The notes under the pieces are model-generated. The model ran no database searches, had not been told where the DNA came from, and saw only the letters and a list, made by a program, of their open reading frames with translations. This document shows, piece after piece, positions 24,650-32,708 of a DNA stretch of 64,000 nt. The number at the start of each line of letters is the position of its first letter. The stretch's first letter is position 1. A program made the translations under genes and the position numbers. This stretch comes from Aequorivita sp. (GTDB lineage Bacteria; Bacteroidota; Bacteroidia; Flavobacteriales; Flavobacteriaceae). The stretch covers positions 1-64,000 of the forward strand of contig JAGXGE010000002.1 of the NCBI GenBank assembly GCA_024637015.1, written 5' to 3'.

Positions 24650-25965
24650 ATAGTTTTGTTGATTATGTTTTTAATTTCATTTTCAAGAATATCTAAACCC
24701 TTGTTTAATTGTTCATCTGTAATAACCAAGGGGCAAAGTATGCGGATGATATTTTTGAATGTCCCTGCATTGATTATTATCAATCCATTCTCGGCACAAT
24801 TTTTTACAATTTGGAGACAAAGTTCGCCATCTGGTTGACGGGGATCATTGTTTTTCACGAACTCCATCGCCACCATGGCACCCATACCACGTACGTCGCC
24901 CACTTGTTTATATTTTTTCTGTATTGCGTTAAACCTTTCCTTAACTATTTTACCAACTTCCATTCCACGTTGATTTAGGTTATTGTCTTTCATAAATTGA
25001 ATGGTTGCAAGGGCGGCGGCACAACAGACAGGATTACCAATATAGGTCCCACCGATTGTGCTGGGACCTGCAGAATCCATAATTTCTGCCCTACCTATAA
25101 CAGCAGCAATGGGCATACCGGAACCAAGGGATTTTGCATAGGTACTAATATCAGGAGTTACATTGTAATTTTGCCAACTGGCCCAATTTCCAGTTCTACC
25201 GAAACCACTTTGGATTTCATCTGCAATGAGAATAATGCCATATTCATCACAAAATTCCCGAAGCCCTTCAAAATAACGTTCAGGAACAGCGTAAAATCCT
25301 CCTTCGCCCTGTATAGGCTCTATGATAATTGCGGCCAAGTTGTTGGGATCAACTAGGTTCTTGGCACTTTCTTTTAAGCGAGTCAGTTCCGATTCCACAA
25401 ATTCATCCATATCTAAATTTCCGTGGTAACGATAAAAGTTTGGAAATGGAAGCCTGTAAACTTCCGGTGCATAAGGACCAGAATTGATTTTGTAGTCAAT
25501 TTTGCTAGTAAGTGTCATGGCCATGAGTGTACGGCCATGAAATGCATCAGTGAAACATAATACTGCTTGTCTTTTAGTTGCTTGGCGCGCTAATTTTATT
25601 GCATTTTCTACCGCTTCAGCCCCTGTACTCACGAGCAAAGCCTTGGTATGCTCCCCATGTGGAAGTAATTCCACCAGTTTTTCACAAAGTTCGATATAGG
25701 GCTCATACGTAACGACATTAAAACTGGTATGAATGTATTTTTCCGCCTGATCCTGTATGGCTTTTACTACTGTTTCGGGACAATGGCCAGCATTTACAAC
25801 ACCAATGCCCCCAGCAAAGTCGATCAGCTCTCGGCCGTCTTCGTCAATAATAATGGCTCCTTTGGCCTTTTTTGCAGTTACAGTATTAAATATTCCAACA
25901 CCGTTGGGCACTACTTTTTTTCTTCTTTCAAGAAGTTCTTCAGATTTTGTCAATTGTTTTAACAT
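24646..25965 (-). CDS. Class III aminotransferase (GABA aminotransferase-like)
   Basis: This 439-residue PLP enzyme resembles 4-aminobutyrate:2-oxoglutarate aminotransferase. Key stretches are DFAGGIGVVNAGHCPETV near residue 49, STGAEAVENAIKLAR near 112, DAFHGRTLMAMTL near 140, the Asp of LIADEIQSGFGRTG near 245 and the PLP lysine in TYAKSLGSGMP near 273. It transfers an omega-amino group to 2-oxoglutarate, giving an omega-aldehyde for the dehydrogenase at 17433. It is the first gene of the cluster; no clear promoter was found in the AT-rich region upstream. Confidence 0.88.
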   Translation of the reverse strand: MLKQLTKSEELLERRKKVVPNGVGIFNTVTAKKAKGAIIIDEDGRELIDFAGGIGVVNAGHCPETVVKAIQDQAEKYIHTSFNVVTYEPYIELCEKLVELLPHGEHTKALLVSTGAEAVENAIKLARQATKRQAVLCFTDAFHGRTLMAMTLTSKIDYKINSGPYAPEVYRLPFPNFYRYHGNLDMDEFVESELTRLKESAKNLVDPNNLAAIIIEPIQGEGGFYAVPERYFEGLREFCDEYGIILIADEIQSGFGRTGNWASWQNYNVTPDISTYAKSLGSGMPIAAVIGRAEIMDSAGPSTIGGTYIGNPVCCAAALATIQFMKDNNLNQRGMEVGKIVKERFNAIQKKYKQVGDVRGMGAMVAMEFVKNNDPRQPDGELCLQIVKNCAENGLIIINAGTFKNIIRILCPLVITDEQLNKGLDILENEIKNIINKTI

Positions 25966-26230
25966 ATAGGGTTGAAAATTATTTTTAAAATATAATTAAA
26001 ATATAAAAAAAATATAGAGTATTTAAGATTAATTTAATAATCATACTCAATGAAAATAATGAATAATGCTAAAGCTTATTAGGGCTAATATCCACCAATA
26101 TAGTCCTTTAGTTCGCTTTTGAAAACTTTGAAAGAAATCACCAAAATTCATAAATGTACAAAAACGTATTAATTAGGAACTTGAATTCCAATCTGATAAT
26201 AAAATAAACCTGTATTGTTTTACTAATTTA
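25966..26230. other. AT-rich intergenic region without recognisable genes
   Basis: This stretch between the aminotransferase start and the mnmE remnant is strongly AT-rich and has no plausible coding frame, hairpin terminator or TAnnTTTG element facing the aminotransferase. It probably holds the cluster promoter, but I cannot place it. Confidence 0.5.
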
Positions 26231-26302
26231 ATGATTACACCTAAGATTACCAATGATAAATTGTTGGATAGTATATTTGCCAATTTTTGTGTCGGTGAGT
26301 AA
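26231..26302 (+). pseudogene. Remnant of the 3' end of an mnmE gene
   Basis: The frame starting at 26231 reads MITPKITNDKLLDSIFANFC followed by VGE and a stop. This aligns with the MnmE C-terminus at 17361-17426 (ITGEISNDELLGNIFANFC then IGK), with 14 of 22 residues identical and the stop in the same place. The last 18 bases (26285-26302) match the last 18 of mnmE at all but three positions. Nothing of mnmE is present upstream of it. It is a displaced or duplicated 3' end, in the same orientation as the intact gene 8.9 kb away. Confidence 0.8.
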
Positions 26303-26409
26303 CTTTCGGTATAAAAATCAATATAAATCTTATTCATATCGTTCCGTTAATATTTCCTTAAATCAGGAGATTATTGTCCTATTTCTGTGGAATTCGATAC
26401 TGAAACCTA

Positions 26410-26417
26410 TAGTTTTG
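26410..26417 (+). promoter_or_regulatory. Possible -7 element for the FKBP gene
   Basis: TAGTTTTG at 26410-26417 fits TAnnTTTG and lies 38 bp before the FKBP ATG. No convincing TTTG -33 element precedes it. Confidence 0.4.
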
Positions 26418-26455
26418 CCTTCTTATTGATTAAATAATTGAAAAAACAAAACATT

Positions 26456-26884
26456 ATGAGTCAAGTACAAGGAAATGAAACCGTAAAACTTCACTACACA
26501 GGAAAACTGAATGACGGACAAGTGTTCGACAGTTCTGTGCAACGCGAACCACTAGAGGTAAAACTTGGAGAGGGTCGATTGATTCCCGGTTTTGAAAAGG
26601 GTTTGGTGGATATGAAGGTGAACGAAAAGAAAACCATCACCATCCCAAAAGATGAAGCATACGGGGATGTTCAAAAAGAACTTTTCCAAAAAATACCAAA
26701 TGACAATCTTCCGCAGGAAATAAAGCCTGAAGTAGGTATGGGACTTGTCTCCAAAAACCCTGATGGCAGTGAGCGCCAGTTGCGTATTGCTGATGTAAAG
26801 GATGATTTTATTATAGTTGATGCCAACCATCCTCTTGCTGGACAAGATTTGACCTTTGAACTGGAATTGCTTGAGATAAAGTAA
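26456..26884 (+). CDS. FKBP-type peptidyl-prolyl isomerase (SlyD-like)
   Basis: About 142 residues, starting at ATG 26456 (MSQVQGNETVKLHYTGKLNDG). FKBP signatures are KLHYTGKLNDGQVFDSS and GRLIPGFEKGLVDMKVNEKKTITIP, followed by an insert-in-flap domain and the C-terminal HPLAGQDLTFELELLEI seen in SlyD-type enzymes. The metal-binding His-rich tail of E. coli SlyD is absent. No signal peptide is present, so it is cytosolic. An in-frame TTG at 26438 gives an unlikely longer form. Confidence 0.92.
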   Translation: MSQVQGNETVKLHYTGKLNDGQVFDSSVQREPLEVKLGEGRLIPGFEKGLVDMKVNEKKTITIPKDEAYGDVQKELFQKIPNDNLPQEIKPEVGMGLVSKNPDGSERQLRIADVKDDFIIVDANHPLAGQDLTFELELLEIK

Positions 26885-26905
26885 TTTTTTAGAATATATA
26901 GAAAG

Positions 26906-26937
26906 AAAAAGGCTGCCATTTTTGGTGGCCTTTTTTT
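26906..26937 (+). terminator. Rho-independent terminator after the FKBP gene
   Basis: AAAAAGGCTGCCA pairs with TGGTGGCC followed by seven T residues, with two G-U-type pairs and a T-rich loop. It begins about 20 bp after the FKBP stop codon. Confidence 0.7.
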
Positions 26938-27026
26938 GTTTGTGAATTATTGAAAATTAACTCACTACGGTAGGTTCAAATAATTTAGCTTGAAATACCT
27001 TACTACTTATGGCCTCCAAAATACGC

Positions 27027-27066
27027 ACTCACATATTCACATATTCACATACTCACATACTCACTT
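27027..27066 (+). repeat. Octamer array ATTCACAT / ACTCACAT
   Basis: Five copies of A(C/T)TCACAT, the last reading ACTCACTT. The right end overlaps the stop codon of the minus-strand FAD oxidoreductase gene: TCA at 27061-27063 is its TGA stop. It belongs to the same A(C/T)TCACNN family as the arrays at 28.65, 31.26, 32.62 and 40.59 kb. Confidence 0.85.
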
Positions 27067-28611
27067 CTTTTCAACAATCGCATCCACACAATTAATTCCA
27101 TCAATAGCCGCAGAAATTATGCCGCCAGCATAACCAGCTCCTTCCCCGCAAGGGTACAATCCTTTTACTTCAATATGTTCAAGTGTTTCAGGATTTCGTG
27201 GAATACTTATTGGCGAAGAAGTCCTACTTTCTGGTGCGTGCAAAACAGCTTCGTTGGTATAATAACCATTCATTTTTTTTCCGAAAGCCACAAAAGCTTT
27301 TTTTAAACGTTTTGAAAGTAAAGGCGGAAGCACTTCATTTAAATCTGCGGAAACAATTCCGGGTTGGTATGAAGTTTTTGGAAAATCCTCTGAAACTTTT
27401 CCTTCCACAAAATCAATCATCCGTTGGGCAGGCACTTTTTGCGTCTTCCCTCCTGCTTCCCAGCAACGTTGTTCTACATATTTTTGAAAATCGAGACATA
27501 CAAACGGGTCACCTTCTTTATAATTAGGTAAATCTTTCGGTTCGACGCTCACCACTATTCCACTATTGGCATATGGGTTATTCCGTTTGCTGGGGCTCCA
27601 GCCGTTAGTAACCACTTCCGTCTGTTCCGTTGCACAAGGCGCAATAATCCCACCTGGACACATACAAAATGAATAAACACCAAGCCCATTCACTTGTTCA
27701 ACAAGCGCATAACTAGCCGGCGGCAGATATGGGTTGTCAACCTCGCCGTGATACTGAATATAATCTATAAGTTCTTGCTGATGCTCAACACGAACACCAA
27801 TTGCGAAAGGCTTGGCTTCAATTTTTATGTTTTTATCGTGAAGCAAATAAAAAATATCTCTTGCGGAATGACCTGTGGCAAGTATTACATTATCAAATTT
27901 GCGCCACTCTTCGTTGTTTATTTCAATGGCTTCAACAGCATTCTCTTTCAGCTTTAAATCAGTCAACTTCGAATTGAAATGAACCTCTCCCCCATTTTCG
28001 AGAATCGCCTCCCGCATCGAAGTAATTATCTTCGGAAGCTTGTTTGTACCTATATGTGGGTGTGCATCAACCAAAATATCCTCATCGGCACCAAAATGTA
28101 CAAACCACTCCAAGGCTTTCAGTACGTTTCCTCGCTTTTTTGAACGCGTGTATAGTTTTCCGTCTGAATAGGTTCCTGCTCCGCCTTCACCAAAACAATA
28201 GTTACTTTCTGGATTAACAATCTGGTCTTTATTGATTGCAGCAAGATCCCTTCTGCGTTCGCGAACATCTTTTCCACGTTCAAAAACAATCGGTTTTAAT
28301 CCAGCTTCTATAGCTCGCAATGCAGCATAAAGTCCAGCAGGCCCAGAGCCTATGATTGCTATCTGTTTTGCTTCGGAAACATTTTGAGGAATAAACGGAG
28401 GGATTTTTTCTCGCTTTTCCCCTTTCAGCCATAATTCAACCTGCAAATTTATTTTTATGGGTTTCCGGCGTGCGTCAATGGAACGTTTCCGTATGCGCCA
28501 ATCGCTTATACCTTCCCTGCGAAGACTTTCCTTTTCCAAAGCAAGCTCCAGAATATAATCTAAATCTTCCTGTTGGTGAGGCAATACAGCTATTTGAATC
28601 AATGTACTCAT
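27061..28611 (-). CDS. FAD-dependent oxidoreductase, COG2509-type
   Basis: About 516 residues. After an N-terminal region of about 80 residues rich in basic residues comes a Rossmann FAD site IAIIGSGPAGLYAALRAIEAG, then CFGEGGAGTYSDGKLYTRSK near 143, ILATGHSARDIFYLL near 250 and a C-terminal YPCGEGAGYAGGIISAAIDG FAD-binding block. Proteins of this group are uncharacterised predicted dehydrogenases of the cytosol. The ATG at 28611 is preferred over a GTG six bases upstream. Octamer arrays lie at both ends of the gene. Confidence 0.85.
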   Translation of the reverse strand: MSTLIQIAVLPHQQEDLDYILELALEKESLRREGISDWRIRKRSIDARRKPIKINLQVELWLKGEKREKIPPFIPQNVSEAKQIAIIGSGPAGLYAALRAIEAGLKPIVFERGKDVRERRRDLAAINKDQIVNPESNYCFGEGGAGTYSDGKLYTRSKKRGNVLKALEWFVHFGADEDILVDAHPHIGTNKLPKIITSMREAILENGGEVHFNSKLTDLKLKENAVEAIEINNEEWRKFDNVILATGHSARDIFYLLHDKNIKIEAKPFAIGVRVEHQQELIDYIQYHGEVDNPYLPPASYALVEQVNGLGVYSFCMCPGGIIAPCATEQTEVVTNGWSPSKRNNPYANSGIVVSVEPKDLPNYKEGDPFVCLDFQKYVEQRCWEAGGKTQKVPAQRMIDFVEGKVSEDFPKTSYQPGIVSADLNEVLPPLLSKRLKKAFVAFGKKMNGYYTNEAVLHAPESRTSSPISIPRNPETLEHIEVKGLYPCGEGAGYAGGIISAAIDGINCVDAIVEKK

Positions 28612-28650
28612 AGGCACAAAGATAATTTTTTAAATGGTGGATTTGTAGAA

Positions 28651-28746
28651 TTGTGAATTTGTGAATCAGTAAATTTGTGAATCAGTGAATCAGTGAATTA
28701 GTGAATCAGTGAATTAGTGAATCAGTGAATGTGTGAATGTGTGAAT
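28651..28746 (-). repeat. Octamer array GTGAATCA / GTGAATTA / GTGAATGT
   Basis: About twelve copies of an 8-bp unit whose core is GTGAAT. Read on the minus strand the unit is ATTCACNN, so it is the same family as the other octamer arrays but inverted. It lies in the divergent gap between the FAD oxidoreductase and the TonB-dependent receptor. Confidence 0.9.
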
Positions 28747-28754
28747 AAATAAGT

Positions 28755-28845
28755 CTTGCCTCTTGGCTCTTGGCTCTTGCCTCTTGACTCTTGGCTCTTG
28801 GCTCTTGGCTCTTGGCTCTTGGCTCTTGGCTCTTGGCTCTTGGCT
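28755..28845 (+). repeat. Heptamer array GGCTCTT ahead of a TonB-dependent receptor
   Basis: Thirteen units, mostly GGCTCTT with GCCTCTT and GACTCTT variants. The array ends 18 bp before the receptor ATG at 28864 and is open in the receptor's reading frame (read as LLALGSW repeats), although translation from within it is unlikely. Confidence 0.95.
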
Positions 28846-28863
28846 AATAAAAACTATAAGAAA

Positions 28864-31173
28864 ATGAAGTTCCCTCTTCAAAATACACTGGCGGTTATTT
28901 TTTTGACTGCCTTTTTTAATTTTTCCTTCGGGCAAAGTATTAAAGGATCCGTTTTCTCTGAAGAAAACCTTCCTATTGAAAATGTTTCCATTTTTTTTAA
29001 AAATAAAATTATTGCTAAAACAGACAAAAATGGCTTATTTGCTATACCCGAAAAATTCAAATTACCACTTTCGCTTCGGTTTGAACATCCAGATTATTTT
29101 ATAAAAAATGCTGAAGTCACAGAAAACAATATGGTTTTCAACCTTTCTCTTCTTTCAAAAACTGAAAATTTAGAAGAGATTATTATTTCATCAGGCTATC
29201 AAAAAAAATCTTCCACAAGCTCAGCTGAACTAATAATACCCACAGAAAAAATTACTTCAGAAAAATTTGAGGAATACAGCCCCATTGATTTGGTTTCAGC
29301 GATTAATGAAATACCTGGGGTTTTTATTCAAAGTGGCGCTATAAACACCAATAGAATTGTAATTCGTGGAGTGGGCTCGCGAACCCTTTACGGCACCAAT
29401 AAAATTCGTGCTTATTTCAATGGAATCCCAATAACAAATGGAGTTGGCGAAACGACAATAGACGTTTTTGATCCCGAGGACGTACAAACTTTGGAAATTA
29501 TAAAAGGGCCAAAAACCACGGAATATGGCTCCAACCTAGGTGGGACATTGCTACTCAATTCAAAACAAGCCGCAGTAGGTGAATCTTTTTTGAGAAGCAA
29601 TTTAACGGTTGGCTCCTTCGGAATGATAAAAAACTCTGTTTCGGTAGGAACATCCACTGAAAAGTTTTCACTGAATCTCAATTATGACCATTTGGAAACG
29701 GAAGGTTTTCGGGAGAATAGCGATTATGATAGAAAAACCGTGCTGCTTACTTCAAAATATATTTTCAATCCAAAAAATGAGCTCTCTATCTTGGTAAATT
29801 ATATAGATTATTTTGCACAAATACCAAGTTCAATCGGAAAGTCCGCTTTCGAAGAAAATCCCAGTCAAGCAGCTTTTACGTGGGCACAGGCCCAAGGTTT
29901 TGAAGATAATAAACAAACACTTGCAGGCATCAGCTTTACCCATCGCTTTTCTGAAAATTTCAGTAATACCAGCAGTGTTTTTTATACCTATTTGGACCAT
30001 TATGAACCGCGACCTTTCAATATTCTCGATGAGTTTACAAACGGCTATGGCGCTAGAACCGTGTTTGCCAAAGATTTTATATTTCTTAAAAACAAAGCGA
30101 ATTTCAGTTTTGGTGGGGAATTATATAAAGACGAATATCACTGGAAAACCATTGAAAATCTTTACGAAGAAAACAATGGCAATGGAAGTTTGGAAGGTAA
30201 CCAGTTAAGTGATAATTTAGAAATTCGCGACAACCTGAATCTTTTTGTAACGGCAACGCTACCTTTCACTGAAAAGCTAAAAGCCCAAATTGGCCTCAAT
30301 TTCAATATGACACATTACAATTTTAAAGATCAATTCAACTTTGATGAAATTGATAAAAGCGCCAAACGAAATTTCGATCCAATCCTGGCGCCGAATTTCA
30401 ACATTTTATATCAATTTACTCCAGATTTAAGCACGTACTTCAACTTTAGCAAAGGATTTAATTATCCATCCATAGAAGAAACGCTTACCCCGGAAGGTGT
30501 AATAAATCCAGAGCTGGGTCCGGAAAAAGGTTTTAATTATGAATTGGGAAGCGAGCTATTCCTTTTCGAAAGAAAATTTCATTTGCAAGTAGCCGCTTAC
30601 CTTTTAAATATTGATGATTTATTAGTAGCAGAGCGTGTGGGCGACGATCAATATATTGGTCGTAATGCAGGAAAAACAGAGCATAAGGGAATTGAAATTA
30701 ATACAGAATACACTATTCCAGTCAATGGAAATTTTTACGTTTCTCCCTTTATTAATGCTGAATTCAACAATCATAAATTTGTTGATTTTGTAGATGGGGA
30801 AGATAACTTTTCGGGAAACCAACTTACCGGCGTTCCCAACAAAAAAATAAACGCAGGTATCAATTTTTTCAGCAATTACGGTTTTTCACTAAATACTAAT
30901 TATCTATACATCAGTGAAATTCCATTAAATGATTCCAATTTACTTTTTAGTGATCCGTACAATATTTTCAACTTAAAGGCTTCCTACAGGAAAGTAGTTT
31001 CAAAAAATATTAAACTTGAAATAAACGGTGGGGTAAACAATTTTACGGATGAAAAATACGCATCTTCAGTATTGATAAATGCTACAGGTTTTGGTAATTC
31101 AGAACCTCGATTTTACTATCCCGGAATGCCACGAAATTGGTACGGTGGATTTAAGATCGTTTATAACTTTTAA
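28864..31173 (+). CDS. TonB-dependent outer-membrane receptor
   Basis: About 769 residues from the ATG at 28864. A signal peptide (to FSFGQ) is followed by a carboxypeptidase-regulatory-like domain (about 22-100), the plug (LVSAINEIPGVFIQSG, RIVIRGVGSR, EIIKGPKTTEYGSNLGGTLLL near 150-240), and a 22-strand-type barrel ending in GGFKIVYNF with a terminal Phe. The architecture is FecA/siderophore-receptor-like, but the ligand is unknown and there is no SusD partner. An in-frame extension through the heptamer array is rejected because it would precede the signal peptide. Confidence 0.88.
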   Translation: MKFPLQNTLAVIFLTAFFNFSFGQSIKGSVFSEENLPIENVSIFFKNKIIAKTDKNGLFAIPEKFKLPLSLRFEHPDYFIKNAEVTENNMVFNLSLLSKTENLEEIIISSGYQKKSSTSSAELIIPTEKITSEKFEEYSPIDLVSAINEIPGVFIQSGAINTNRIVIRGVGSRTLYGTNKIRAYFNGIPITNGVGETTIDVFDPEDVQTLEIIKGPKTTEYGSNLGGTLLLNSKQAAVGESFLRSNLTVGSFGMIKNSVSVGTSTEKFSLNLNYDHLETEGFRENSDYDRKTVLLTSKYIFNPKNELSILVNYIDYFAQIPSSIGKSAFEENPSQAAFTWAQAQGFEDNKQTLAGISFTHRFSENFSNTSSVFYTYLDHYEPRPFNILDEFTNGYGARTVFAKDFIFLKNKANFSFGGELYKDEYHWKTIENLYEENNGNGSLEGNQLSDNLEIRDNLNLFVTATLPFTEKLKAQIGLNFNMTHYNFKDQFNFDEIDKSAKRNFDPILAPNFNILYQFTPDLSTYFNFSKGFNYPSIEETLTPEGVINPELGPEKGFNYELGSELFLFERKFHLQVAAYLLNIDDLLVAERVGDDQYIGRNAGKTEHKGIEINTEYTIPVNGNFYVSPFINAEFNNHKFVDFVDGEDNFSGNQLTGVPNKKINAGINFFSNYGFSLNTNYLYISEIPLNDSNLLFSDPYNIFNLKASYRKVVSKNIKLEINGGVNNFTDEKYASSVLINATGFGNSEPRFYYPGMPRNWYGGFKIVYNF

Positions 31174-31263
31174 GTTTTCGTGCAGTGAAATTCCATTGAA
31201 TATCAATACATCGCTGAGACAATTGAAGTGAAAAGGCCACTCCAAATATTCACACTTTCTAAA

Positions 31264-31369
31264 ATTCACTAACTCACTAATTCACTAACTCACTAATTCA
31301 CAAACTCACAAACCCACAAACCCACAAACCCACAAACTCACAAACTCACAAACTCACAAACTCACAATT
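31264..31369 (+). repeat. Octamer array ATTCACTA / ACTCACAA / ACCCACAA
   Basis: About 13 copies of A(C/T)TCACNN, drifting from ATTCACTA and ACTCACTA at the left, through ACCCACAA in the middle, to ACTCACAA at the right. The array ends about 40 bp before the lipoate ligase ATG. Confidence 0.95.
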
Positions 31370-31409
31370 CCCTCAACAACCCCTATCTTTACAAACCAAA
31401 TAAAAACAA

Positions 31410-32417
31410 ATGATTTTCATAGAAAACGAAGGTATTACCAACCCAAAACTAAATCTTGCTTTGGAAGAATATGCACTGCGAAATTTTAGTGCAGAGAACG
31501 ACTATTTATTGTTCTACATAAATGAACCTTCCATCATCATTGGTCGAAACCAAAACACCTTGGAAGAGATTAACCACGAATATGTAAAAGAAAACAACAT
31601 GCATGTGGTACGAAGAGTTTCAGGTGGTGGTGCAGTATATCACGATCATGGTAACCTAAATTTCAGTTTCATCACCAATCACGATGGGAAGAGCTTAAAC
31701 AACTTCAAAAAATTTACAGCTCCCGTTATTAAAGTTTTGAAAAATTTAGGATTGGATGCCGAACTAAAAGGTCGCAATGACATACAAGTTGAAGAAAAGA
31801 AAATATCCGGCACCGCACAGTTTTCCACAGGAAAGAGAATGGTGAGCCACGGTACGCTTTTGTTAAATACAGATTTAGGCGAAGTGGTGAATGCACTGAA
31901 TGTAAAAATGAGCAAGATTGAGTCCAAAGGCCATAAATCAGTCCGTAGTCGGGTGGCTAATATTTCTGAATTTTTAAAAGAACCCCTAAAGATTGAAGCC
32001 TTCCGGCAACTTTTATTGGAAGGACTTTACGAAGAAAGTGAGCCTTTTAACAGCTATCATTTAACTCCCGAAGAATGGAAAGCCGTTCACCAGTTAAAAG
32101 AAGAAAAATATGACACTTGGGACTGGAACTATGGCCGCTCCCCAAAATTCAATATTCAACGTAGCAAGCGCTTCCCTATTGGAGAAATAGACCTACGTAT
32201 TTTTGTTGAAAAAGGACACATCAAGGATTTTAAGGTTTTTGGCGATTTCTTCGGAAAGGAACCAGTGGAAAATCTCGAAAAACTTTTGGAAGGTGCTCGC
32301 TATGAAAAAGAAGATATTTCAGAACTCTTGAAAGATATTGAGCTAAAAGAATATTTTGGGGATATCCCGAAGGTGGATTTTATTGAATTGGTGTATGGTG
32401 CAGGTGAAGTCAATTAA
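31410..32417 (+). CDS. lplA: Lipoate-protein ligase
   Basis: This 335-residue enzyme activates free lipoate with ATP and attaches it to E2 and GcvH subunits. The family motifs are LNLALEEYAL at residue 12, VVRRVSGGGAVYHDHGNLNFSF near 70, and the catalytic lysine block GRNDIQVEEKKISGTAQF near 123. A C-terminal accessory domain (about 250-335) is present, matching the full-length E. coli-type enzyme. It is flanked by octamer arrays on both sides and followed by a small membrane-peptide gene. Confidence 0.92.
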   Translation: MIFIENEGITNPKLNLALEEYALRNFSAENDYLLFYINEPSIIIGRNQNTLEEINHEYVKENNMHVVRRVSGGGAVYHDHGNLNFSFITNHDGKSLNNFKKFTAPVIKVLKNLGLDAELKGRNDIQVEEKKISGTAQFSTGKRMVSHGTLLLNTDLGEVVNALNVKMSKIESKGHKSVRSRVANISEFLKEPLKIEAFRQLLLEGLYEESEPFNSYHLTPEEWKAVHQLKEEKYDTWDWNYGRSPKFNIQRSKRFPIGEIDLRIFVEKGHIKDFKVFGDFFGKEPVENLEKLLEGARYEKEDISELLKDIELKEYFGDIPKVDFIELVYGAGEVN

Positions 32418-32477
32418 TATTTTCTGATTGGCCAAACGCATTCTAAACCATGTTACTTTCTATTTTCACTATAAACT

Positions 32478-32612
32478 ATGAAATCCAATTACAAAATACC
32501 CTTAATGATTATAGCAGCTTTGATTACCGTTATTGGCCTTGTGACAGGTAAATTTTATTCCTTTTTATTTGGCTCCCCTTGGGCTTTCTTTTTAAGAAAA
32601 AAAAAGCAATAA
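32478..32612 (+). CDS. Small membrane protein, 44 aa
   Basis: ATG at 32478 to TAA at 32612. The peptide has a short polar start, one hydrophobic helix (IPLMIIAALITVIGLVTG), an aromatic stretch (KFYSFLFGSPWAFFL) and a basic tail RKKKQ. It follows the lipoate ligase by 60 bp on the same strand and ends 8 bp before an octamer array. I do not recognise it; it may be a real single-pass membrane peptide. Confidence 0.5.
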   Translation: MKSNYKIPLMIIAALITVIGLVTGKFYSFLFGSPWAFFLRKKKQ

Positions 32613-32620
32613 TTCCACAA

Positions 32621-32708
32621 ATTCACTTATTCACGTATTCACGTATTCACTTACTCACTTACTCACTTACTCACTTACTCCCTTACTCACTTACTCACTT
32701 ACTCACTT
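32621..32708 (+). repeat. Octamer array ACTCACTT / ATTCACGT
   Basis: Eleven copies of A(C/T)TCACNN. The right end overlaps the stop codon of the minus-strand Wzi-like gene: TCA at 32703-32705 is its TGA stop. Confidence 0.95.

Noticed and set aside
17427-26230. Complete integrative element at mnmE
   Set aside because: Despite the bracketing mnmE ends, no integrase, excisionase, transfer or plasmid genes are present, so only a decayed or passive island can be suggested.
28756-28863. N-terminal extension of the TonB receptor through the GGCTCTT array
   Set aside because: It would place repeat-coded residues ahead of a good signal peptide; the ATG at 28864 starts that signal peptide.
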